64,000 nt of DNA from contig JAMXHR010000002.1 in the NCBI GenBank assembly GCA_023955635.1, positions 124,001 to 188,000 on the forward strand, written 5' to 3'. A program made the translations under genes and the position numbers. Below are positions 37,330 through 46,900 of this stretch, piece after piece; position 1 is the stretch's first letter, and every line of letters begins with the position of its first letter. Under the pieces are notes generated by a model that was not told where the DNA came from, did no database searches, and saw only the letters and a list, made by a program, of their open reading frames with translations. Origin of the DNA: Methanosarcina sp. ERenArc_MAG2. Lineage in GTDB: Archaea > Halobacteriota > Methanosarcinia > Methanosarcinales > Methanosarcinaceae.

Positions 37330-37509
37330 AGCATTTCACACTGTGATAATCCTTATAACCCGATAATGTCCTTCTTTTAATACAGGGCAGTCCGTAAGCT
37401 CACAATAAATATTCAGGAATGAAAAATTAAAGTTGGGGAGCAGAGAATAATTTTAAAGGACTTAAATAGGAAGAGATTAAGGCTTCCAACCAAGAAAGAA
37501 ATGGCGCTA

Positions 37510-37626
37510 AGGAATGATTCAAATATAATGTCAAGGATTTTTGTCACCATAAATGATTATTTGGGGAAATGAAACTATAGAGCAATTCCCGAACTGAAAA
37601 TTTGAAGTTATATGTTTATCATTCCT
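37510..37626 (+). repeat. ISAzo13-derived mini-element (117 bp)
   Basis: The left end AGGAATGATTCAAATATAA and the inverted right end AGGAATGATAAACATATAA resemble the ISAzo13 ends at 43861 and 45184. The right part still encodes a decayed transposase C-terminus (NDYLGK, stop, NYRAIPELKI), compared with DDYLGKWNYRAIPQVKN in the full copy. It is an internal-deletion derivative. Confidence 0.65.
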
Positions 37627-37658
37627 AAATTGGAAAAACTTCCAAATTCTTTAAAGAC

Positions 37659-37777
37659 TAGGACTTACGCACTTGAAGTACTAAATCAACTGCAGTAGGC
37701 TTACAACTTTCTGAAATTCAAATTCTAAACCTGATGGTTACTGTGCTTGATTTTGAATCTGAAGTGCGTAAGTCCTA
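37659..37777. repeat. 119-bp MITE with 5-bp target duplication
   Basis: Both ends read TAGGACTTACGCACTT (16 bp, perfect inverted repeat), flanked by AAGAC at 37654-37658 and 37778-37782. The ends and duplication length match the IS4/IS701-type element at 32546-34930, the likely source of transposase. Confidence 0.88.
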
Positions 37778-37943
37778 AAGACCTTTAAATCTACCTCGTT
37801 CGCTTAACTTACATGATCTTATCTTAATATATTAAAGTAGATTTCTTTTAAGATATTTAACAGTTGAGTTTTTCTTTTTCATTTTATAATTATTTAAGAG
37901 TGGAGGCATAAATGTAGTATTTTAGATAGTTGAATCATTATAT

Positions 37944-38195
37944 CTGACTTTCCGCAGATGTCCTTTCAATTTTCATAATTTTTCCTGCTATCGTTTTTTC
38001 TGAAAACCGACTTGGTTACTCAAAATGTGTTTTTGAATTTTTTCCAAAACTTTCGACCTTTTGCCTTCATTTAGAACTTATAGCAGCCATTTTCTTAAGC
38101 TTCAGTAAAGATAATAACTGCAAATTTTCGAATATTTCTCCAAAAACGATAACAGGAAAAATGTTATTTTTTTGAAGACATCTGCGGAAAGTCAG
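37944..38195. repeat. 252-bp MITE with 6-bp target duplication
   Basis: Perfect 19-bp ends CTGACTTTCCGCAGATGTC in inverted orientation, a second inverted block (TTTTCCTG.TATCGTTTTT) further in, and a TTATAT duplication at 37938-37943 and 38196-38201. No coding frame. The parent element is not in the window. Confidence 0.88.
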
Positions 38196-38411
38196 TTATA
38201 TTATTGAGTTTATGAAAACCTATCAAAATTATCTGTAAGAAACTGAAAATGAATAACAAAAATGTATCAAGCCATTAAATTCAAATCAATGGAGGTTTGT
38301 TTTTCAGAGGATTCTTATAGAGCTCTGCTTAATACTTTGTAAAAACATACCATCCTCTACTTTTATAAATGAAAACTGCCCTCTTCCTTCAAATCAGGAG
38401 GCAGCCACAGA

Positions 38412-39082
38412 ATGATGATCGCAGGAATAGACGAAGCCGGAAAAGGCCCTGTAATCGGGCCCATGTGCATAGGAGGCGTAGAAATAGAGGAGTCGAAAGC
38501 CCACATTTTCAAGGTACTCGGAGTTGCGGACTCAAAGAAACTGACGCCGAAAAAAGGGAGCAGCTTGCAGCTCAGATCAAAAAACATGCACACGGCTTTT
38601 TTGTCCTTGAGGTCGGCCCTTCTCAGATTGACGAACTCAGGAAGATTATGACAATGAACGAGATTATGGTGGTCTGTTTTGCAAAAGTGCTGGAACAGCT
38701 AAAACCAGATCTGGTATATGTTGATGCTGCTGACGTGAAAGCCGAGCGTTTTGCAGCCAATCTCCGCAGGCAGTATGCGAAAACAAGTCCTGATCACGCA
38801 AAGAAAATAGAGATAATTTCCATGCACCAGGCAGATGCAATTTATCCCACGGTCTCAGCAGCTTCTATTATTGCAAAGGTGCGCAGGGATGAGCTGATCG
38901 AAGAACTTAAGAAAGAATGGGGCCTGGACTTTGGCAGCGGCTATCCCTCAGATCCCAAGACAAAAAAATTCCTGCTGAAGTGGGGAAAAGAGCACTCAGG
39001 AGAGTTTCCCAACATTGTAAGGCAGTCCTGGCAGACTGTAGAAAATATAAGAGAAGAGCTGAAAAAAGCAGAACAGAAATAA
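38412..39082 (+). CDS. rnhB: Ribonuclease HII (frameshifted in sequence)
   Basis: RNase HII removes ribonucleotides from DNA-RNA hybrids. The catalytic acidic residues are in MIAGIDEAGKGPVIGPM (DE), LVYVDAADVKAERF and ISMHQADAIYPTVSAASIIA. The two frames meet at a six-A run (38550-38555); one more A yields DSKKLTPKKREQLAAQIKK, as in archaeal homologues. The C-terminus (GYPSDPKTKKFL) is typical. The restored length is about 223 residues. AGGAGG precedes the tandem ATG codons. Confidence 0.93.
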
Positions 39083-39219
39083 AAAAGAAAAATAATAAAG
39101 GAAAAATAAACGTTTTTCACTCATCTACCACATAGCTTCAGATTAGTTCCGTAGAAATTAAGATATCAAGGAGTGCAAATACATGCTCCCCGTGATATTT
39201 TCTTCACTGTTATTCCTGC

Positions 39220-40263
39220 TTATTCTTCAGACTCGTCGAGAACAGTCATGTTTATCAACGGCATATAATCCATACTTCCTGTTGTCTCGTTGACAATATA
39301 CGGAGTATCTCCTATACCATTCCCATCAGTGTCGTTTCCTGCATAGTTATCCCAGTAATTACCTGCTGCACTGCTGTTCCATATGTTATTTCCGTTGTCT
39401 ACGGCATTTAGAAAGTTAATAAATTCATTCTCATAGATTGCGTTATTAGATGACTCGTTAAGATCCACTCCGATGTCATTCAGGTACAGGCTATTATTAA
39501 ATAAAGAATTCAACTGTGCATTCTGGCCACTAATTCCGTAACTGTTTTTCGAAATGATGTTATAAGCAAGCTTATTTTCCTGAGACGTTCCCATGAAAAT
39601 TCCTATTGCATTTGAACCTGCAGTATTATTAACAAGGGTATTGTTAACGGAATTGTTCAGCAAAATTCCCTGGCTATTTGCCACTATCAGATTGTTTGAT
39701 AGTATATTTGCTTTAGAGTTAACAAGAGAGATCCCCTTGCTTCCAAAGCTTACAAGATTTCTGCCAACATAATTTTTCTGAGCGCCCGAGAGAAGAATAC
39801 CCACGTCATTCAGTATCAGGGTATTGTTGCTTAATGAACAGCTCTGCACTTCGTCAAGGTAAATTCCTGCCTCCTGTCGTTCCACTGCGGAAGGGCCCCC
39901 TTCAATATAGAAGCCTTCTACTGTAACATTGCTTGAGCTGATACTAAAAACATCACTGTCCGGAACTGCGCCTATAACATAAGTACGATTAGTCTCTGTG
40001 CCTGTGAGAGCGGAACTTGAGGTAAGTCCGACTTCTTTATTTATTTCTATATTTTCCTGATATACTCCCGGACTCACAACGATCATATCCCCATCCTGTG
40101 CATTGTTGACAGCTTCCTGGATAGAAGTATAGTTCCCTCCACCATTTTTATCCACGGTAATAACTGCAGCACCTGCCTGGGTAACTGCTGTCCCAAGCAC
40201 AAGGAAAAAATTATACAAATAGTTTGAACAGATTTCCATTTCATAAACCAATGCTCCCCTCAA
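39220..40263 (-). CDS. NosD-like right-handed beta-helix surface protein
   Basis: A protein of about 340 residues. The hydrophobic segment YLYNFFLVLGTAVTQAGAAV near the N-terminus is a signal peptide. A pectate-lyase-like start (NYTSIQEAVNNAQDGDMIVV, SPGVYQENIEINKEV) leads into parallel beta-helix repeats of about 23 residues rich in N-x-S/T (GIYLDEVQSCSLSNNTL, GILLSGAQKNYVGRNL, GISLVNSKANILSNN, GILLNNSVNNTLVNNT). It ends with NYWDNYAGNDTDGNGIGDTP, a calcium-site-like NosD motif. It is probably secreted or attached to the surface layer. The start may be at MEICSN, eight codons in. Confidence 0.82.
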   Translation of the reverse strand: MRGALVYEMEICSNYLYNFFLVLGTAVTQAGAAVITVDKNGGGNYTSIQEAVNNAQDGDMIVVSPGVYQENIEINKEVGLTSSSALTGTETNRTYVIGAVPDSDVFSISSSNVTVEGFYIEGGPSAVERQEAGIYLDEVQSCSLSNNTLILNDVGILLSGAQKNYVGRNLVSFGSKGISLVNSKANILSNNLIVANSQGILLNNSVNNTLVNNTAGSNAIGIFMGTSQENKLAYNIISKNSYGISGQNAQLNSLFNNSLYLNDIGVDLNESSNNAIYENEFINFLNAVDNGNNIWNSSAAGNYWDNYAGNDTDGNGIGDTPYIVNETTGSMDYMPLINMTVLDESEE

Positions 40264-40670
40264 TTAACTAAGTTGTGTAGACAGAACGAATACCGTCTTT
40301 ATAATGACTCGTAAGAATAATAGTTCGAGGTAATAAAAAGATTTTGAAATATAAATTCTGAAAAATAAACCTGAACTTCTTTTTATCGGTTTTGTCTATT
40401 CATCTGTATGCACCCGGAAAGTCGATTAAATGAGAGACACCGGAAACCTGAAAACCTGTAAATTTGTCTCAGGAAAAGGAAACGTCAGGGAAAAGGGGTA
40501 GAAAAAGAAATCAATATAAGAATATACCAATTAATATAACCGACAAAAATAAATGCAGTTGGAAAAGATGTAGTTATAAAAATAAAAACGGCTTGAAAAG
40601 CAAAAAAAATGTAAAAAAGATATAAAAGATTGATAAAAAGTAGAAAATGAATTAAATAAATTAAAGAAAA
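40264..40670. other. Gene-free region
   Basis: AT-rich, A-run-rich DNA between the NosD-like gene and purQ. It probably carries the promoter of the NosD-like gene and the 3' end of the pur transcript. I see no further feature. Confidence 0.5.
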
Positions 40671-41369
40671 TTATAAATTCTCGGTAATATAATCCGCCAT
40701 GGACTCGAAAACCCGCAGACCATCGTCTGAGCCGAGGATCGATTCGGAAGCTCTTTCCGGATGGGGCATGAGGCCGAAGATATTTCTGGAAGTGTTTATT
40801 ATTCCTGCAATATTTTCGAGAGAGCCGTTAGGGTTAGCTGCATCCGTTACTTTTCCATTTTCATCCACATACCGGAAAACAACCTGATCGTTTTCATCAA
40901 GCTCTGCCAGGGTTTTCTCTTCGGCATAGAACTTCCCTTCCATATGGGCGATAGGCATCCTGATAAGTTCACCTTTTCTGAACTTCGAGGTAAAAGGCGT
41001 ATCAGTTGTCTCTACCCTGAGGTTAGTCCACTGGCATTTGAATTTAGGATACTCGTTGGTTGTCAGGGCCCCTTCAAGGACCCGGGCTTCGGTAAGGACT
41101 TGGAAGCCGTTGCAAATCCCGAGGATAGGCTTTCCTTCGGCTGCAAGTTTTTTCACTGAATCCATGATTGGAGTGCGGGCTGCAATTGCCCCTGCTCTAA
41201 GATAGTCTCCGTAGGAAAAGCCGCCAGGGACGACAACTCCGTCAAAACCCGTCAGATCTTCCTGTTTGTACCAGACAGTCTCTGCGTCCACACCCACGAC
41301 ATCTTTAAGGACGTGGAGAACGTCCAGGTCGCAGTTTGTGCCCCCGAACTGAATAATGGCAATTTTCAT
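40671..41369 (-). CDS. purQ: Phosphoribosylformylglycinamidine synthase, glutaminase subunit PurQ
   Basis: A 232-residue class I glutamine amidotransferase that supplies ammonia to PurL in the fourth step of purine synthesis. The nucleophile Cys lies in GKPILGICNGFQVLTEA and the catalytic His-Glu in FGLMPHPERASES. The N-terminus IAIIQFGGTNCDLDVLHVL and VVPGGFSYGDYLRAGAIAA are PurQ-specific. It follows purS in the same orientation with a 75-base gap, so the two form an operon. PurL is not nearby. Confidence 0.96.
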   Translation of the reverse strand: MKIAIIQFGGTNCDLDVLHVLKDVVGVDAETVWYKQEDLTGFDGVVVPGGFSYGDYLRAGAIAARTPIMDSVKKLAAEGKPILGICNGFQVLTEARVLEGALTTNEYPKFKCQWTNLRVETTDTPFTSKFRKGELIRMPIAHMEGKFYAEEKTLAELDENDQVVFRYVDENGKVTDAANPNGSLENIAGIINTSRNIFGLMPHPERASESILGSDDGLRVFESMADYITENL

Positions 41370-41444
41370 ATTTTTCCCTCAGTCTTCGCATTTTCAAAAG
41401 CCTTTAGCTTTTTTAACGTTTGAATCCCTTATCCGCCGGATAGC

Positions 41445-41696
41445 TCAATTAAGTTCTCTGAGCTCGATTGTGTAGTTATGGACGATTGGGTTAGCGATAA
41501 GTTTCTGGCACATCTCGTCAACTTTCTGCTCTGCAACCTCTTCAGATTCGGCTTCGAGTACGATTTCATAAAGCTTTGCGGTCTTTACACTGCTGACCTG
41601 ATAGCCAAGGTGTCCGAGAGCCCTTTTTGCGGTAGTGCCTTCAGGGTCAAGCATACCTGCTTTCTGTTCGATTCTAACTGTTGCCTGGTACTGCAT
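41445..41696 (-). CDS. purS: Phosphoribosylformylglycinamidine synthase subunit PurS
   Basis: An 83-residue protein (MQYQATVRIEQKAGMLDPEG, LGYQVSSVKTAKLYEIVLEA) of standard PurS length. It bridges PurQ and PurL in the FGAM synthase complex. I start at the Met before QYQATV, as in homologues; an upstream Met would add five residues. It lies directly upstream of purQ. Confidence 0.93.
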   Translation of the reverse strand: MQYQATVRIEQKAGMLDPEGTTAKRALGHLGYQVSSVKTAKLYEIVLEAESEEVAEQKVDEMCQKLIANPIVHNYTIELRELN

Positions 41697-42362
41697 CTTT
41701 ATATGCCTCAATTTTAAATTTTCAAATTAACCGGATATTCCCGCTTTTCGGTTGCCCGGATACGGGGTTAAATAAGATATAAAGATAAATAATAATCAGT
41801 CAGCACCATAATAATTATAAGATGCTTAAAAACGTTGCGTATATTGGAGAGCATGGATAAAAAGTTTCCTTAATAACAGCCATCGCTGTCTCCAAAATTA
41901 GCTGCATGTTGTGTCTCTGTTATCTCTATTATGCTACCTGAACCCGTGATTTATAAAACCTTACTATTATAAGAAAAATAAGAAAACATATAGATATGTA
42001 TAGATATGGAAAGTTTAAAAAGATATAATATGTAACCATTACAGGCCCCCAAACAACCTTTATCTAACTCGCTGCTGCTGCATCTACTACATGAACTTTG
42101 CGGATAGGGGAGAGAAAAAAGCGATGAACCCTTTTATTGCCCTGAAGAGAGGACCCTGTATACGCCATAGAAGGACTGCGAGAAGAAGCCCCGGATAAGG
42201 TTGGGACAAAGGTAAGGGCCTGAAAGTTGAAAAAGCGGACTTTTCTTTTTTAAATTAACTATTTTTACCTTCCGAACTTTGGATACTTTCTCTTAATTGG
42301 CAAAATAATAAATAGAGATATGGTGCGTGTATACACCTACCAGAAAGAAAAAAGGAGTAAAA
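41697..42362. other. Gene-free region with possible small RNA
   Basis: No coding region is convincing. The segment from about 42060 to 42250 is less AT-rich and purine-rich, and ends in GAAAAAG-CGGA-CTTTTC followed by six Ts (42229-42251), a terminator-like structure. That leaves room for a small RNA of about 150 nt, without direct proof. Confidence 0.3.
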
Positions 42363-43834
42363 ATGTGCGGAATAGCAGGAGTTTCCGGAGTTCTTGACAC
42401 AAATATAGAAATAATACAAATGCTTGCGGCCCTGGGGCACAGGGGGCCTGATGCTTGCGGAACCTATCAGGCCGGAGGACTGAGTATAGGAAACACCTTG
42501 CTTAAAATAACTGGCGATATGCCCCAGCCGCTTGTAGGAAAAGGGGCGCTCGTACTCAATGGTGAAGTATTCAATTTCGGAGAACTTGCGGCCGAATCAG
42601 GGATAATAACCGATTCTGATACTGAAGTACTTTTTCCCTGATAGAAACCCTAATTAGGGAAGGAGATACGCCGATAAATGCGGTTTTTTCCGTGCTTTCC
42701 AGAGTAAACGGAGATTACGCCCTGGCATATGCCCGGGATAGCGAGCTTGTACTGGCAAGAGACCCTGTGGGAGTCAAGCCTCTTTTTTATTCTATAAAAA
42801 AGGGCATAGAAAAGCCGGAAATTGCCTTTGCCTCCGAAAAAAAGCTTTCGTTGCTTTTGGAAGAAAAATAAAACCTTTCCCTTCTGGCAGCATCACGAGT
42901 TTCAATATTCGGAGTGGAAGGCTTGAAGAAAAATTCCTTAGAATAAAGCCGCCGCAAGAAAGGATCTCAGAAGAACATGAAGCTGCTTCCCTCTTGAAGG
43001 CAGCCCTTGAAAAGGCTGTGGAAATACGACTTACGCAGGCTTCAGGAATTGCGTTTTCCGGAGGCATTGACAGCACCTTTTTAGCAGCCCTTGCAAAAAA
43101 GTTAATCCGGATATTCCCCTTTATGCAGTCGGGCTTCCGGATTCCCATGATATTACTCAGGCTGAGAGTGCGGCTAGAGCTACTGGCATGACGGATTCTC
43201 TCAGATTGCACCTCCTTTCTCCTGAAGAAATCGAGGCAGCAGTTCCTCACGTAATTTATGCGACCGAATCAACGGATCCTATGAAAATTGCAATAGGGCT
43301 TCCTCTCTACATTGTTGCAAAAACTGCAAGGGAAGAAGGGAAAAGGGTCCTTCTTACAGGGCAGGGCGCAGACGAACTCTTTGGCGGTTACAGCAGGCAC
43401 GAGGGTTTTCTTGAGCAGGGGCCTGCAGTGCTTGACAGAGAGATATATTCAGACATTCAAAATATTTCAACGATTAACCTTGAAAGGGACGATATGGTTA
43501 CTATGGCTAATTCGGTGGAACTCAGGGTGCCTTTTCTGGATAAAGAAGTAATAAAAACAGGGCTTTCAATCAGCCCTGAACTTAAAGTCTTTAAAAAAGC
43601 GGTTCCTATACAAGAAAGTATATTCTGAGAAAGGCAGCAGAAGAAGTGCTTCCTTCGGAACTTCTCTGGAAGGAAAAGAAAGCAATGCAATATGGGACAG
43701 GGGTCCAAAAGGTGCTTGATAAGCTTGCCCGAGAAGCAGGGTTTTCAAAAAGAGAAGGAAACCATATCGAAAAGTACCTCAAACAGGTTGCTTCAGAACA
43801 GGAGTTTGACTTCATATTAACTGATAAAACTTAA
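42363..43834 (+). CDS. asnB: Asparagine synthetase, glutamine-hydrolysing (four frameshifts in sequence)
   Basis: The N-terminal glutaminase domain starts with the nucleophile Cys2 (MCGIAGVSGV) and has LAALGHRGPDACGTY and GALVLNGEVFNF. The synthetase domain has the PP-loop GIAFSGGIDSTFLAALAKK, then TGQGADELFGGYSRH, DDMVTMANSVELRVPFLDKE and, near the end, LLWKEKKAMQYGTGVQKVL. The frame breaks at runs near 42631-42635 (T), 42837-42843 (A), 43095-43100 (A) and 43593-43598 (A). One added base at each gives a continuous protein of about 491 residues. AAAGGAG precedes the start. The product would make asparagine from aspartate and glutamine. Confidence 0.85.
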
Positions 43835-43860
43835 CTGATAAAACTTAACTGATAAAACTT
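43813..43860. repeat. Tandem 14-bp repeat at gene end
   Basis: TTAACTGATAAAAC is repeated three times across the synthetase stop, then two further times at 45184-45211, on the other side of the ISAzo13 element. The element therefore inserted into this short tandem array. Confidence 0.7.
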
Positions 43861-45184
43861 AGGAACAAAACATATATAATTTCAATTATTTCTCTTACCA
43901 TCTATAATGTTTGTTAGAAGCCATTACAAATGATTAAAAGGAATCTAATTTGACGCTACGCATAAAATATCCGGAAGAAATTGAAACTCGAATGAAAGCA
44001 TTTTATGATAGTTTGAACGAGAAAGATCGGAGAAGATACGCAGCTATCGAAGCAATTAAATTAGGTCACGGAGGACAAATCTATATTAGTAGTGTCCTGG
44101 GCTGCCACTTTCAGACTGTCATGGCTGGAATTAATGAAATCACCAATGGTACAGAAACCCCAGAGGACAGAATTCGAAAGCCTGGTGGGGGTAAAAAGAA
44201 AATCATCGACACGGTGGAAAATATCGATGAAATATTTTTTGATATTCTAAAAAACCATACGGCTGGAAGCCCTATGGATGAAGAACTAAAATGGACAAAC
44301 CTGAACCTTAAAGAAATTTCAAAGGTTTTTAAATCAAAGGGTATGAATATAACTCCCTATGTAGTAAAGCAGCTCTTAAAGAAACATGGTTTTGTAAAAA
44401 GGAAAATGCAAAAAGCTGTCACAATGAAAGACTCTAAAGATAGAAATGAGCAATTTGAGAGAATTCACGAGTTAAAGGAAGAGTACTCAAAAAGCGCTAA
44501 TCCTATTATCAGTATAGATGTAAAAAAGAAGTCATAGGTAATTTCTACCGTGATGGTAAAGTTTATTGTACCCACACAGTAAAGGTATATGACCACGACT
44601 TCAATACATTTTCAGATGGGGTTGTAATTCCACATGGCATATACGATCTAAAAAGTAACGAAGGATACATCACTTTAGGAACCAGTAAGGACACAAGCGA
44701 GTTTTGTTGTGACTGCATTAAAGACTGGTGGGAAAAATACGGTAAAAACAAATATCCAAAAGCAAATAGCATTTTAACCTTAGCTGATGGTGGTGGAAGC
44801 AACTCAAGCAGGCATTATATTTTCAAGGAAGATATGCAAAAGATGGTAAATGAAATTGGAATTGAAATCAGAATGGCTCATTATCCACCATATACGTCGA
44901 AATACAATCCAATAGAACACAGGTTATTCTGTCATGTTACGAATGCATGCAAAGGTACTGTTTTCAGCAATATTGAGATGGTCAAAAGCCTTGTTGAGAA
45001 GACTTACACATCTACAGGACTCAAAGTGTTTTCGACTATAAAGGATAAAGTTTATGCCACGGGAAAAAAAGCAACTGAAAACTTCAAGGAAAAAATGAAA
45101 ATTGTATTTGATGATTATTTAGGAAAATGGAATTACAGAGCAATTCCACAAGTGAAAAATTGAAGTTATATTTGCAGCATTCCT
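43861..45184 (+). mobile_element. ISAzo13-family element
   Basis: A 1324-bp element with imperfect inverted ends (AGGAACAAAACATATATAAT and, inverted, AGGAATGCTGCAAATATAAC). It carries one transposase gene and is inserted within a TTAACTGATAAAAC tandem repeat, which obscures the target duplication. Confidence 0.8.
43950..45163 (+). CDS. ISAzo13-family transposase (frameshifted in sequence)
   Basis: The N-terminal part (RRRYAAIEAIKLGHGGQIYI, GINEITNGTETPEDRIRKPG, QLLKKHGFVKRKMQKAV) and the catalytic part (NPIISIDVKKKEVIGNF, GVVIPHGIYDLKSNEGYITL, ILTLADGGGSNSSRHYIF, MAHYPPYTSKYNPIEHRLFC) are those of ISAzo13 transposases. The break is at a six-A run (44522-44527), and one extra A makes the gene continuous (about 404 residues). 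The Asp in SIDV, the Asp in LADGGGS and the Glu in NPIEHR fit the DDE set. Confidence 0.88.
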
Positions 45185-45331
45185 TAACTGATAAAACTTA
45201 ACTGATAAAATCTGAAGGTCACAGATATTTTTCAGAAAATAGGCGAATTTCTATTATCCTCGCCGTAACTTCTACGGCATTCACTGGACACGGGCAATAA
45301 CAGCAATTTTCAGGCGCATGAGATTTGTTGG

Positions 45332-45817
45332 TCAGATATCAAAATTAACCCTTAATACCTCACACTGTGGCATATTTTTAATTTGTACGCCCTCCGGTGT
45401 TCCTGTTACCTCCACACTATCAAACTCATTTGAACCGCATAGCACGTCTTGATTCGGGTGCGTACCAGGTGTGATATTGCAGCTTAGAACAGTCTTTTTA
45501 CCAGCCGACACTACGATTGGAAGCCTTGGTGATGCAGGATGGTTCTTTGGAAGAACTATTAATGGTGACCTGATTTCCCGAATCATGAAGAGAACGCATT
45601 TAAGCCCTTTCTCAGTTTTCTCATCTACCGAAAGTGCAGAAGCAACAATCAGGTCATGGGGTTCCAGTCCGAGTACAATCTCTTCGTTTTCAGTTTCCAG
45701 AAAAAATTGTCCATACGGACCTACCTTCACAATAGCCACCGTTCCTGCCGTGCCACGCAGGAGAAGCATTTCACTCTCCTTCAGTGAAATGTCTTTAGAA
45801 GAGGTCAATTTTTTCAT
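45332..45817 (-). CDS. Hypothetical protein, possibly beta-rich
   Basis: A 161-residue protein with no signal peptide or membrane segment. Strand-like blocks dominate (GTAGTVAIVKVGPYGQFFLE, EIVLGLEPHDLIVASALS, RLPIVVSAGKKTVLSCNITP, VEVTGTPEGVQI). I do not recognise a family. It is followed at a distance by the convergent ISAzo13 element and preceded by a zinc-ribbon gene in the same orientation. Confidence 0.6.
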   Translation of the reverse strand: MKKLTSSKDISLKESEMLLLRGTAGTVAIVKVGPYGQFFLETENEEIVLGLEPHDLIVASALSVDEKTEKGLKCVLFMIREIRSPLIVLPKNHPASPRLPIVVSAGKKTVLSCNITPGTHPNQDVLCGSNEFDSVEVTGTPEGVQIKNMPQCEVLRVNFDI

Positions 45818-45858
45818 GTTAAAAATAAGTATCTATAAAATCAAGTAAATCAAGTTGA

Positions 45859-46014
45859 TTATTTTGATTCTGCTACATTTTTAGACTGGCAGGAAGGACA
45901 CTTCACATTCTTGCCAATACCTTTGAATTTAGTTCCACAATCCTTGCATGCATAATCTTTAACTGGCAGTTTTCCTTCCATATCGAGATCAAACGCGTCT
46001 CCAACACTACACAT
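45859..46014 (-). CDS. Zinc-ribbon miniprotein
   Basis: A 51-residue frame starting MCSVGDAFDLDMEGKLPVKD. It has two CxxC knuckles (YACKDCGTKF and VKCPSCQSKN) separated by 14 residues, a rubredoxin- or zinc-ribbon-like layout. GAGGT precedes the ATG at normal spacing. It lies 41 bases upstream of the 161-residue hypothetical gene, so the two may be co-transcribed. Small ribbon proteins of this kind are frequent in methanogens, with unknown partners. Confidence 0.75.
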   Translation of the reverse strand: MCSVGDAFDLDMEGKLPVKDYACKDCGTKFKGIGKNVKCPSCQSKNVAESK

Positions 46015-46900
46015 AATTATTACCTCATAGTTTTATCAAGGGGCTTACTATAATTATATAACCCACATATTATTACTAATACTTCTCCAATTAATACCTT
46101 TCTATATCCCTTCCCGGCCAATTGTAGTCTTGGTGACATTATGCATAAAACCTATAGAGAGTTTAACGGTAAAATTACATCCTCGACGAGTAAAGTTATT
46201 TCGGGCTTGAAAAATCCGATGCCGAGAAAAAAGGAAGTGTGGAAAAAGAGTGGACTTGGAAAAGAGTGGACTTGGATTACTTACACTCATTTTGTATTAT
46301 GTACTTTTCTATTAGCATTATTCAGAAAAAGGTAGGCATCGAGAATTGAGTTGAACTTATTTCTGTTAGATATTTGATATTATTAGGATGCTTAACTTTT
46401 CGAGTTGTTTCTTCTGATAAGTTTCGTGCATTTTTCAATTATACTTTCATTATCTGATACTGATTCTTGATTATTCATTTTATCGCGTTTCATTTTATCG
46501 TGTTCTTTACGGGATTTCGGTATACAATTTTTTTAGACATTATTAAACACCATAAAAAATGATTAAATCAATCCTTCTTTTCTGTATCCGTTTTTATTCA
46601 TAAACATTACCATTTACTTTTTATGGAATCCAACAGTTTGGAGGAAAACATAGGATACAGGACTTACGTGGTTGAATTTAGAAATCAATAAGATTAAACT
46701 TTTAACTGTCCAATATGTAGATTTAAACTACGTGTTTATTTAGTTATTTATAACGCAGATGCTTAAGTCATATGAGAACATGCATAAGCAAGCGGTCCAT
46801 ATTCAAACCCTGATCCGAGAACGAAGTAGTTAAATATTAAGCTTCTACCAGAAAACCCGGGAAATAATAAAACACGAAAACCATGGTGGAAGTTTCCACC
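46015..46900. other. Gene-free region
   Basis: Low-complexity AT-rich DNA. A 64-codon frame at 46141-46335 lacks a ribosome-binding site and conserved motifs. A decayed MITE lies at 46659-46771. Confidence 0.5.
46659..46771. repeat. Decayed copy of the TAGGACTTACG MITE
   Basis: The left end AGGACTTACGTGGTTGAAT and the inverted right end ATGACTTAAGCATCTGCGTT keep the size (113 bp) and partial ends of the 119-bp element at 37659. No target duplication remains. Confidence 0.4.

Larger units (their letters stand above)
37330..38411. other. Intergenic region with three miniature elements
   Basis: No gene is seen. The region holds a 117-bp ISAzo13-derived element, a 119-bp MITE with a 5-bp duplication and a 252-bp MITE with a 6-bp duplication, each listed separately. 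The last 200 bases before rnhB are AT-rich. Confidence 0.7.

Noticed and set aside
46141..46335. 64-codon frame with a hydrophobic end
   Set aside because: No upstream ribosome-binding signal. The composition looks random and overlaps an equally long antisense frame.
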